64,000 nt of DNA from Balneola sp. GTDB lineage: Bacteria > Bacteroidota > Rhodothermia > Balneolales > Balneolaceae. Position 1 is the first letter of the stretch; every line of letters begins with the position of its first letter. The stretch spans positions 368,632 to 432,631 of the forward strand of contig NZMW01000004.1 in NCBI GenBank assembly GCA_002694685.1. The letters run 5' to 3'. The translations under genes and the position numbers were made by a program. Shown piece after piece: positions 9,325 to 16,705 of the stretch. The notes beneath the pieces are model-generated. The model was not told the DNA's origin and made no database searches. It saw nothing but the letters and a program-made list of their open reading frames with translations.

Positions 9325-9968
9325 TAGTAATGGCAACCCTGGCAATAAGTTGGTGCATGAATATTCTTCTTATCTACCAGCGCTTTCCCGATCTCGAGCT
9401 GGTTTTCAACTTGATATCCCATGGTTGTTACTTCATCAACGGGGCGTACATATTTTTCAGGCTCACGGTGGCAATCCAAACACCATCCCATGCTAAGTGG
9501 CTCTGATTGGTATACAACTTCCATTTTATCGATTCTTCCGTGGCAACTTTCACAACCTACACCCACATTAGTATGTGCGGAGTGATTGAAATAAGCGTAA
9601 TCAGGTAGGTTGTGTACTCTTACCCACTCAACCGCTTTTCCTGACTCCCAACTTTCACGAATTGGAGCGAGTTTGTCGCTATCCGTCTGAATCTGGTTAT
9701 GGCAATTCATACAAGTTTGAGTAGCAGGGATGTTTGCCTGTTTAGAGTCGAAAGTACTGGTGTGGCAATACTGGCAGTCAAGACCTAATTGGTCTACGTG
9801 CAGTTTGTGGCTGTAGGGAACAGGTTGTTCCGGAGCGTATCCAACGTCAGTATATTGAGGAGAGAAGAAATACCAAACGCCAAAAATAACTGCGTTCAAT
9901 ACAACGATTAATCCAATTAAAATTTTTCGGGGAACTTGATTTGTCCACTTGGGGAAAATCTGCGCCAT
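9324..9968 (-). CDS. actA: Alternative complex III pentahaem cytochrome c ActA
   Basis: A 214-residue periplasmic pentahaem cytochrome, the first gene of the act operon. Five CxxCH motifs are present (CQYCH, CMNCH, CESCH, CLDCH, CQGCH), the number known for ActA. An uncleaved N-terminal membrane helix (about 16-33, after a basic start) anchors it. It passes electrons from the ActB clusters towards ActE and the oxidase. The stop overlaps the actB start. The 5' flank (9969-10170) is the likely operon promoter region. Confidence 0.96.
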   Translation of the reverse strand: MAQIFPKWTNQVPRKILIGLIVVLNAVIFGVWYFFSPQYTDVGYAPEQPVPYSHKLHVDQLGLDCQYCHTSTFDSKQANIPATQTCMNCHNQIQTDSDKLAPIRESWESGKAVEWVRVHNLPDYAYFNHSAHTNVGVGCESCHGRIDKMEVVYQSEPLSMGWCLDCHREPEKYVRPVDEVTTMGYQVENQLEIGKALVDKKNIHAPTYCQGCHY

Positions 9969-10120
9969 AAAGATTGCTGATTTGAGTTTACGTATAGAGC
10001 AGGATTGCTCCCGTTCAGAAGTCGCGCAAATCTATCAATTTTTTCATTCTAAATTGAACAAAAAGGACGAACAGACTCCTATTTAAAATAATTCTAAATA
10101 GACAGGTCGAGACTCCGTAG

Positions 10121-10137
10121 TCACATTTGTGATGTGA
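10121..10137. promoter_or_regulatory. Dyad upstream of the act operon
   Basis: TCACAT-N5-ATGTGA is a perfect 6-bp dyad about 150 bp upstream of the actA start, in the otherwise featureless 9969-10170 flank that should hold the act promoter. It is shaped like an operator for a dimeric regulator. It has no exact match to the CRP or FNR consensus, since the half-sites are in the reverse order of TGTGA-N6-TCACA. Chance occurrence is possible. Confidence 0.3.
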
Positions 10138-10170
10138 GATTGAAAAGATAGTACACATTTAGGAAAAATG

Positions 10171-10310
10171 TCGAAAAAGGAATGGAAAAAACTCACCTTC
10201 CGGTTAGCATCTTTTAACTTTGCCTCGCAGACATATAGAAGCAATAAACCATAACTGAATAATATACGCTGTCAGAATCAGGTTGAGTTTTCGAACAAAT
10301 CAGTGCGAGT
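10171..10310 (+). pseudogene. Dead duplicate of the promoter and first codons of the DUF420 gene
   Basis: This stretch aligns to 12190-12329 with a single 1-nt indel. Over the coding part (10251 onward against 12271 onward) about 44 of 59 bases match by eye. The start ATG has become ATA, and a TAA stop appears where the intact gene has an AAA lysine codon, so the copy cannot be translated as that protein. The TAACTTTG promoter-like element is kept in both copies (10215-10222 and 12235-12242). The similarity stops near 10310, about 40 bp before structured repeat copy A. Confidence 0.75.
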
Positions 10311-10350
10311 TGAGGTAATCGGTAACACCCACTTATTGGGTTTATGCGTT

Positions 10351-10513
10351 TACCATCATTGCGAAGGTCCATCCTCGCAATGGAGCTCCGTAATTAGTAT
10401 TGACCTGATAGAGTCTCCATATATACGTTCCGACGCGGAGCGATCGGAACGAGAGTCAAAAAATCATAGCTATCCTATAATCCTGCTAATCAGGGTTCAA
10501 AACGGATGCATTT
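10351..10513. repeat. Structured non-coding repeat, copy A
   Basis: This is the first of two direct copies of an imperfect repeat. The first stem, CATTGCGA/TCGCAATG (10357-10364 with 10375-10382), has a loop of AGGTCCATCC. The second stem, CGTTCCGA/TCGGAACG, lies at 10426-10433 with 10444-10451. The part from 10390 to 10513 is nearly identical to 11963-12085, including AATCCTGCTAATCAGGGTTC. Compared with copy B, the middle hairpin is missing and only GGAGCTCC remains. It encodes no plausible protein. The remainder of the gap (10514-10721) shows only a small hairpin, TCACGG/CCGTGA near 10521-10541, and nothing else I can name. Confidence 0.8.
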
Positions 10514-10721
10514 ACTCTCGTCACGGTGCTCTTCTCCGTGATGCCCTTCAGAGGCTCTGCCTCAAACTAAATTCATAACACCCCAATTAGCCCAAACGCC
10601 AGTTTCCCGTGGCTGGAATGAGTCGGTGTCCCCTCATATCGCTTCACTGAAAGCTGGAGCAACGTAACCAGAATGAAAATACACTTGTTAAGAGGGAGGA
10701 TTTCGGGATGAGTATAAATGA

Positions 10722-11591
10722 TTAAAACCTACTGCATCCCGGCTGATAATACTCTTCACTTAGTTCACCATAGAGAAATAAATCTGGATTCTCAAAAATC
10801 GAGCGTTTAGAAATCTTATTCCTTTCTTCAGGATCTAAATAGAGCTCGGTTCCATCTTTTGAAACAAAACTGCTGCTGGTATTAACAAAGGTACAGGGTT
10901 CATAGAAATCGTTCGCAGAGGCAACTTTTTCAACACCTGAATCTATACTTACCAGATAATACTCTTGACTACAGGTTTCGAGGCAATTACTTATAAGCAG
11001 TGAATCATTATTCACCCAGGTCAGATCATCAAAATTGTTGCCTTGGATTTTATAGTTAGCGCCATCTGCCCAGTTGTTCGAATTCTTTAACAGAAGGCTA
11101 ATTTTGACTTCACAGCTTGGAGTAGTTTCAACGATCGCTAATTTATCACCACTGTGCGAGGGTAGTACATAAAATGATTGAAAATCACCCACTTTATCAG
11201 GGCATACGGCTTTTTCTGTCGGCTTAAATGTCTGTAATATTTCACCTGTTTCACTATCAGCCAAAGAAAATTTATCATCATGCCCTCCAAATAAGAGATA
11301 CTGTTGTGATTTCATATAAAACAATTGGACGGCTTGCCCTTGAATGTCAGGCACTAGTAACGATTTAGTTTGAAGTTCACTATCCATCATATAAATACTG
11401 AAAGAGTGATTGCGAGAAGTGCCTCCGGTCGGCCAGTGGTCTTTAAACTCTGAGCTACTTAGTATATATGCAATACCCGAGTTGTCATCACTCCAAACCG
11501 CACCATTAATCTGAATTCTATTATTCCAAGTACCGCAAGAAATCAGAAAAAGGATTATAAACAGAACAATAAGAGTAGTTTGTTTCAGCAT
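10722..11591 (-). CDS. Hypothetical lipoprotein, possible beta-propeller
   Basis: A 289-residue protein I do not recognise. A short signal peptide ends in the lipobox LISC (Cys19), so it should be a membrane-anchored lipoprotein. Recurrent blocks such as GAVWSDDNSGIAYILSSS, YLLFGGHDDKFSLADSETG and LTWVNNDSLLISNC resemble the repeats of TolB/PD40-type beta-propellers, but I cannot count blades with certainty. Several cysteines in the second half could form disulfides. It is isolated between the two repeat copies and pointed away from them, so it may have arrived with the rearrangement. Confidence 0.75.
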   Translation of the reverse strand: MLKQTTLIVLFIILFLISCGTWNNRIQINGAVWSDDNSGIAYILSSSEFKDHWPTGGTSRNHSFSIYMMDSELQTKSLLVPDIQGQAVQLFYMKSQQYLLFGGHDDKFSLADSETGEILQTFKPTEKAVCPDKVGDFQSFYVLPSHSGDKLAIVETTPSCEVKISLLLKNSNNWADGANYKIQGNNFDDLTWVNNDSLLISNCLETCSQEYYLVSIDSGVEKVASANDFYEPCTFVNTSSSFVSKDGTELYLDPEERNKISKRSIFENPDLFLYGELSEEYYQPGCSRF

Positions 11592-11850
11592 TTCATCACC
11601 CAGTGTATTTAAGTAAGAAAGGAAACTTTATTCTATATGTTAATCACTGGATACATTGAAAACAACGAACGAACAGGTAAAATACGATTGACCGGTTTTT
11701 GAATAGAATTCTGTCCTGCACCGTGCCCCAGACAACAGGACCCTATCTCTGTCTCTTTCCCTAACGTTCGCTTGCATTAAGCCGCTCACGCCAAGGGAAA
11801 GAGAACGCCTTGGTCACAGCTTGGCAGGGCATTGTTGTTAGATGTTAACG
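11592..11850. other. Non-coding flank with a long-loop inverted repeat
   Basis: No gene is supported here. The visible structure is a perfect 10-bp inverted repeat, CTCTTTCCCT (11753-11762) with AGGGAAAGAG (11794-11803), separated by 31 bases. A smaller CCAAGG/CCTTGG pair overlaps its right arm. There is no T-run after it, so it is not a classical terminator; it may be part of the rearranged element that includes repeat copy B. Confidence 0.5.
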
Positions 11851-12085
11851 ATTTAACCTCGTTGCGAAGGTCCATCTTCGCAACGGAGTCGGTGAAGCTC
11901 CAGCTTCTGATGTCTAATCTATAATCTATGAACCTGAACGTCAGCACTAGAGCTGGAGCTAGGTAATTAGTATTGACATGATATAGCTTCCTTGTTACGT
12001 TCCGACGCGGAGCAGTCGGAACGAGAGTCAAAAAATCATAGCTATCCTATAATCCTGCTAATCAGGGTTCAAAACGGATGCATTT
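11851..12085. repeat. Structured non-coding repeat, copy B (three hairpins)
   Basis: This is the fuller copy of the repeat. Stem 1 is CGTTGCGA/TCGCAACG (11860-11867 with 11878-11885): relative to copy A one A:T pair is a G:C pair, a compensatory change. Stem 2 is AGCTCCAGCT/AGCTGGAGCT (11896-11905 with 11951-11960) and is absent from copy A. Stem 3 is CGTTCCGAC/GTCGGAACG just after 11998, one pair longer than in copy A. The tail 11963-12085 is nearly identical to 10390-10513. The copies are in direct orientation about 1.5 kb apart, on either side of the lipoprotein gene. Confidence 0.8.
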
Positions 12086-12234
12086 GAGACATGCCCCATT
12101 TTTTCTCCAATCCGTGACCAACCGAACAATCCATGTCATACAAGTTCCATCTCTTACGGTTTTTAGAACTTTTGTGGCAAATTAATATCTCGAAAAAGGA
12201 ATCGAAAAAACTCACCTTTTGGTTTAGCAAGTCT

Positions 12235-12242
12235 TAACTTTG
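12235..12242 (+). promoter_or_regulatory. Bacteroidota-type -7 element before the DUF420 gene
   Basis: TAACTTTG fits the TAnnTTTG -7 consensus of Bacteroidota sigma factors. It is preserved in the pseudogene copy at 10215-10222 although the surrounding bases have drifted. A TTTG at 12218-12221 could be the -33 box, but the 13-base spacing is shorter than the usual 19 or so, so only the -7 element is proposed. Confidence 0.45.
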
Positions 12243-12270
12243 TCTTGCAAACATATAGAAGCAATTAACC

Positions 12271-12840
12271 ATGTCTGAAAAATTTACGCTGCCGGAGTCA
12301 TCTCGAATTCTAGAACAAATTAGTGCGAAGAAAGCCATTGGCTTAATCGCCGGACTCAGTGTAATAGCTGTTCTGCTCCTCTTTTGGCTGATCTATTTTA
12401 AAGAAGGAGCTGAGGCACCTGTTCCGTGGATAAAGAATTTGTCAGCTGTAAATGCTGCGCTGAATTCTCTGAGTACGATCTTTCTTTTATTAGCTTTTCG
12501 TGAAATAAAGCGCAGAGATTTCCAAAAACATATGCGTTTTAATCTTGCCGCTTTTGTGACCTCTTCATTATTTCTGGTCAGCTACGTAGTGTATCATCAC
12601 TTTGTGGGAGATACCAAGTTTATGGGAGAAGGATTTATTCGTCCTATCTACTTCTTCATATTAATAAGTCACATTGTGCTTTCTGTTTTTGTAGTCCCGC
12701 TGGTTCTTTCAAGCTTCTACTTTTCGTTGAGCGGGAAATTTGAAACCCATAAAAAAGTATCACGCTGGACATTCCCCATCTGGTTGTATGTCTCGGTTAC
12801 CGGAGTGATTGTTTTCTTTATGCTGAAAATCTGGGGATAG
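12271..12840 (+). CDS. DUF420 membrane protein (CtaM/YozB-like)
   Basis: A 189-residue protein with five or so hydrophobic helices and the DUF420 pattern. Conserved histidines lie at the helix ends: KHMRFN, YVVYHH, ILISHIVLS and ETHKKVSRWTFPIWLYVSVTG (the last written as its start and end blocks). The Staphylococcus relative CtaM is needed for maturation of haem-copper oxidase, and the histidines may bind haem or metal. This fits the cytochrome oxidase operon 2.3 kb away, transcribed divergently. Its first codons and upstream region exist as a decayed copy at 10171-10310. Confidence 0.88.
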   Translation: MSEKFTLPESSRILEQISAKKAIGLIAGLSVIAVLLLFWLIYFKEGAEAPVPWIKNLSAVNAALNSLSTIFLLLAFREIKRRDFQKHMRFNLAAFVTSSLFLVSYVVYHHFVGDTKFMGEGFIRPIYFFILISHIVLSVFVVPLVLSSFYFSLSGKFETHKKVSRWTFPIWLYVSVTGVIVFFMLKIWG

Positions 12841-12863
12841 AGAACAGATTGTCTCAGATTTGT

Positions 12864-13694
12864 TCAACTTCCTCCCGGCGTTGCTCCTCCAGCCATCAAA
12901 TAAATCCCTAAAGCTATAAGCACCAGCGCCAGTGATACTTGTAATTTACTGGCTTTAATTCGTTGTGCGATGTACCACCCGGATATGGTTCCTATTAATA
13001 ATGGAATGGTCAGAAATAATGCGAGATACCAGTCAACGGCTCCATGAATCATATAGCCTACCGTAGCAAAGCCAGAAATAAATATGGATTGAACCTGAGC
13101 GAGGGCGACCGACAATAACATCGGCACGCCTAATACGACCATCAACGGCACGGCGAGTACGGGTCCGCCAACACCCAATAACCCTCCGGGCAATCCCACT
13201 GCGAGTCCAACGCCAGCGAGTCCCAGTAATCCCTTTGTAGAATCAATTTGTAATCGACTATCTGGTTTAAGTTTTTTTTTCTGTCGATATAAGATGAGCA
13301 GCCCGGTAAATAGAACAAATAGCCCTAGTAGCACAGCAAAGGCAGAGGCATTTAATAGAGTATTGATTTGAGCTCCGGCAAAAGCTCCAATAACAGAAGT
13401 GAGGCTTAAAATACCGGCGGCTTTACCCGCTACTTTCCCTTTCAGTTCTCCGGATCGGAGATAACCAAGGCTACCAACTATTCCAGTTGCAATGAATGTA
13501 GCACTGGCTGTTCCTGCAACTGTGCTGGGATCAAGAGGGAGCATCGCAAATAGGGCAATGGTCACAAATATCCCTCCCGGGCCAATGGTTGTGATACAAA
13601 TTCCACCCACCAGTGCAATGATGAGCAAAAGGATCATAATCTCCACGCTCATTGTGGTCACTGCTGATAAAAGTACGCTGAGAAAAAAGCTCAT
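12864..13694 (-). CDS. TauE/SafE family anion (sulfite/organosulfonate) exporter-like protein
   Basis: A 276-residue membrane protein with seven to eight helices and the family glycine-rich repeats: GGICITTIGPGGIFV near the N-terminus and GLPGGLLGVGGPVLAVPLM in the second half. The TauE/SafE (DUF81) family includes sulfite and sulfoacetate exporters, but substrates of most members are unknown. It converges with the DUF420 gene (23-bp gap) and lies 25 bp downstream of the Nramp-like gene on the same strand, so it may be the second gene of that transcript. Confidence 0.9.
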   Translation of the reverse strand: MSFFLSVLLSAVTTMSVEIMILLLIIALVGGICITTIGPGGIFVTIALFAMLPLDPSTVAGTASATFIATGIVGSLGYLRSGELKGKVAGKAAGILSLTSVIGAFAGAQINTLLNASAFAVLLGLFVLFTGLLILYRQKKKLKPDSRLQIDSTKGLLGLAGVGLAVGLPGGLLGVGGPVLAVPLMVVLGVPMLLSVALAQVQSIFISGFATVGYMIHGAVDWYLALFLTIPLLIGTISGWYIAQRIKASKLQVSLALVLIALGIYLMAGGATPGGS

Positions 13695-13719
13695 CTATTC
13701 CAGGTAGCGTTGTATATAT

Positions 13720-14967
13720 TTATGAAAACATACCGCCAAAGATAGCCGATAAGACACCTTGCACAGAATTTATTGCAATGTATCCAGAAAACAGTACAAG
13801 CATGAAATTGGCGGTATTCAGCTTCCAAGAGTTCGTATTTTCGCCCATCAGTTTTTTATCGTTCATAGCCCAGAATAACAATGCGGCTGTTATGGGGAGG
13901 CCAAATACTCCATTATAAGCGGGAAAAAGTGTAATCATTTCCACAACACTGAGACCGGTTACGTTGGCGACGAGTGGAGAAAACATCCCAATCAAAATAC
14001 CTCCAGCAAAAATTAGCTTGAAGCTTTTGCTTGTTCCTTCTTTATGATCGATGCCCCGAGCTTCCAGAATCATATAGGGAATCGTCCACATAATCGGGAC
14101 AATACTATTGAAGGCGGCCGCGATAACCCCAATCAAAAATACAATCATTGCCCAGCGGCCCAGTACAATTTCGAGCGCTTCACCCGGAGCCACAAAAGTA
14201 GTAAGTTCAGTATAGCCAGCCGGACGTAATACTGCTGCAGATACAATGATAATCGCTACCGTAATCAAACCTCCAACGGTGTATCCCATGGTGAGATCGG
14301 TGCGCATGTTCTTGACGTGTTTGTCGCTGTTCCAACCTTTGCGCTTAACTAGAATAGATTCCAGGAAAAAATTAGGCCATAAAGCAGTTGTACCTAAAAT
14401 AGCAGCTCCCAAAAGCATAGCTCCGGTATCTGGTATGGATGGAATAAAGCCTTTTGCGACTTCAGTCATTTCAGGTCCGCTTGCACCGGCTACTACCAAA
14501 TAAAGTATCAGCAGTAAAAACATCATTCCAGTCATTACTTTTTCTACATAACCATAGTGCAGAACTCCAACAATGATGGCTAGGATACCCGTTACAACGG
14601 CCAATGGTTGCCAGCTCACAGCTCCGCCCGTGAGTACTTCAAAACTCATTCCAACTGCTGCAGTGAGGGCGAGAGTCCAGGCAATACAACCCACGGAAAG
14701 GAATAAGGCAAGTGTTAAAGCTCCGTTTTTACCGATTTTTTTTCGGATGAAGGTCATCAGGGTGTCTCCATAAATGCCGAGCCGTGCACTCATATCTTGC
14801 GCCATAAAGCCAAGAAGCACAGCTCCGATTACGGCCCATATTAAGACGTAGCCATATTCCACGCCGGCCTGACTCGCTATAAAAATGGAACCACTACCAA
14901 AGTAGCTGGCCACCATGATGAACGACAGTCCATATTTGTCAAAAAAGTTTGCAAAGAATTCCTTCAT
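13720..14967 (-). CDS. Nramp-family transporter, divergent (no DPGN, no MPH motif)
   Basis: A 415-residue protein with about eleven helices and the Nramp/APC-type layout. The helix 1 site, DPGN in metal transporters, reads FGSGS (23-27). The helix 6 site that should hold MPH reads GTTALWPNF (192-200). With the metal-coordinating Asp, Asn, Met and His all missing, transport of Mn/Fe is unlikely; an organic or other solute is an inference. It resembles the Nramp-like protein at 59187 in the helix 6 exit (KRKGW here, KGKGW there). It is divergent from hemN and upstream of the TauE-like gene. Confidence 0.85.
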   Translation of the reverse strand: MKEFFANFFDKYGLSFIMVASYFGSGSIFIASQAGVEYGYVLIWAVIGAVLLGFMAQDMSARLGIYGDTLMTFIRKKIGKNGALTLALFLSVGCIAWTLALTAAVGMSFEVLTGGAVSWQPLAVVTGILAIIVGVLHYGYVEKVMTGMMFLLLILYLVVAGASGPEMTEVAKGFIPSIPDTGAMLLGAAILGTTALWPNFFLESILVKRKGWNSDKHVKNMRTDLTMGYTVGGLITVAIIIVSAAVLRPAGYTELTTFVAPGEALEIVLGRWAMIVFLIGVIAAAFNSIVPIMWTIPYMILEARGIDHKEGTSKSFKLIFAGGILIGMFSPLVANVTGLSVVEMITLFPAYNGVFGLPITAALLFWAMNDKKLMGENTNSWKLNTANFMLVLFSGYIAINSVQGVLSAIFGGMFS

Positions 14968-15148
14968 GTATCAGAAGTGGTTAAAATATTCGAAGAGATT
15001 TTTATGAAGTAATAGACTTAGAGCATGCGCAAGGAAGGGAATGTGTAGTACTTAATCCTTCAATTAGTAAACAAAAAATGCAGCAACGCTTATATAAAAA
15101 TGCTAAAGCCGAGCCAATGGTAAGGATTTAAAGAGTAAGTCCGAAATG

Positions 15149-15184
15149 AAAAACCCTCAATATGGAAGATCTGAGGAGGTTTTT
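15149..15184. other. Terminator-like hairpin in the hemN leader
   Basis: AAAAACC(c)TCA at 15149-15159 pairs with TGA(gga)GGTTTTT at 15172-15184, with a small bulge. The A-run on the left and T-run on the right give terminator shape on both strands. It lies in the 298-bp divergent spacer between the Nramp-like gene and hemN, where no upstream gene on the plus strand needs terminating. It could therefore be a leader attenuator or the end of a short RNA. The rest of the spacer shows nothing else. Confidence 0.35.
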
Positions 15185-15265
15185 ATGTTTTTTAAAATTT
15201 GAAAGGTCATTTCACGAAATCTTAATAAACAACCGGTATCATCATTTTCGAAAAAACTATGAGAA

Positions 15266-16621
15266 ATGATGAATACCCAGTTAATCAGAAAATACAACGT
15301 ACCGGGTCCGCGCTATACCAGTTATCCAACAGTTCCCTATTGGGATGAATACGGAATAAGGGCTAAGGATTGGAAGTCTACATTAAATAGGTCATTCCTG
15401 GATAGCTATGCAGAGGGAATCAGTCTTTACATTCACCTTCCGTTTTGTGAAAGCATGTGTACGTTTTGCGGATGCCACAAACAGATTACAAAAAGGCACG
15501 ATGTTGAGGATCCTTATATAAAGACTATCCTAAAAGAGTGGCAGCTGTATCTTGATGTTCTTCCGCTCACCCCACAAATCCGTCAAATACATCTTGGCGG
15601 GGGCACACCTACTTTCTTTAGTGCATCAAACCTGGAGCGACTGATAAGTGGAATTCTGGATCAAGCTGAACTTTGTGATGATTATGAATTCAGTTTTGAG
15701 GGACATCCAAATAATACCACTAAAGAGCATTTGCAGACTTTATATAATCTGGGCTTTAGGAGAGTGTCTTATGGAGTGCAGGATTATAACCCAGAGGTTC
15801 AATTTGCCATCAATCGCATTCAACCCTTTGAAAATGTAAAGAGGGTACAAGAATGGTCCCGGGAAATCGGGTACACCTCAATTAACCATGATTTAGTTTT
15901 TGGGTTACCCCATCAAAGTCTGGATAGCGTAAAGCATACGATAGAGAAAACGAACGAGCTTCGTCCCGACCGGATAGCCTTTTATAGTTACGCCCACGTG
16001 CCTTGGATAAAAGGAAACGGGCAACGGGGGTTTAATGATAATGACCTTCCAAAAGCGGATGAAAAAAGAGCGCTTTATGAGCTCGGTAAACAAATGTTTT
16101 TTGATCATGACTACCGTGAAATCGGGATGGATCACTTTGCGCTGCCTTCGGATTCTTTATTTGAAGCCATGACCATCAAGGATCTGAATCGAAACTTTAT
16201 GGGGTATACCGCAGGCTCAACAAAAGTACTAATTGGGTTGGGCATGTCGGCCATAAGTGATAGCTGGTATAGTTTTGCGCAAAACGAAAAGAAGCTCAAA
16301 GATTACCAGTCCAGAGTTGAAGAAGGGGAGCTTCCCATTTTTCGAGGTCATTTACTTTCGGATGAGGACCTGCTTCAGCGTGAGAATATTATGAACATGA
16401 TGTGCCGTTTTCAAACAGAGTATTTGGGAGATCAGTATCTATTTGAGGAAATCAGGGAAAACCTGCAGGAGCTTGAAGAAGATGGTCTGGTAGAAATTAT
16501 GGGTAGAAGAATCACCTTAACGGAAGAAGGAATTCCCTTTGTTCGGAATGTTTGCATGGCTTTTGACCGTAAGCTTCATCAAAGTAAACCTGAGAAAAAA
16601 TTGTTTTCCCAAACAGTATAA
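15266..16621 (+). CDS. hemN: Oxygen-independent coproporphyrinogen III oxidase
   Basis: A 451-residue radical SAM enzyme that converts coproporphyrinogen III to protoporphyrinogen IX in haem synthesis without oxygen. The start block YNVPGPRYTSYPT and the cluster motif CxxxCxxC (Cys61, Cys65, Cys68, with Cys70 following) are typical of true HemN rather than HemW, as is the full length of about 450. GGGTPTFF (112-119) and the SFEGHPNN block are also visible. Two adjacent ATG codons could start it (15266 or 15269). It supplies haem for the many cytochromes here under low oxygen. Upstream lies a terminator-like hairpin. Confidence 0.94.
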   Translation: MMNTQLIRKYNVPGPRYTSYPTVPYWDEYGIRAKDWKSTLNRSFLDSYAEGISLYIHLPFCESMCTFCGCHKQITKRHDVEDPYIKTILKEWQLYLDVLPLTPQIRQIHLGGGTPTFFSASNLERLISGILDQAELCDDYEFSFEGHPNNTTKEHLQTLYNLGFRRVSYGVQDYNPEVQFAINRIQPFENVKRVQEWSREIGYTSINHDLVFGLPHQSLDSVKHTIEKTNELRPDRIAFYSYAHVPWIKGNGQRGFNDNDLPKADEKRALYELGKQMFFDHDYREIGMDHFALPSDSLFEAMTIKDLNRNFMGYTAGSTKVLIGLGMSAISDSWYSFAQNEKKLKDYQSRVEEGELPIFRGHLLSDEDLLQRENIMNMMCRFQTEYLGDQYLFEEIRENLQELEEDGLVEIMGRRITLTEEGIPFVRNVCMAFDRKLHQSKPEKKLFSQTV

Positions 16622-16705
16622 ATGCTCCATAAACACCAATCTTCATTCAACCTTAATGAAATAGCAGTATTGTTTTAGGGTGATTTAAAATGAATAGAGT
16701 ATCTG

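Noticed and set aside
10303-10578. Open reading frame of 91 codons on the plus strand
   Set aside because: It runs through the structured repeat and its hairpins, has no codon pattern or recognisable motif, and is not preserved in repeat copy B.
11786-12031. Open reading frame of 81 codons on the minus strand
   Set aside because: It lies across repeat copy B, has no homologous frame in copy A, and no ribosome binding site.
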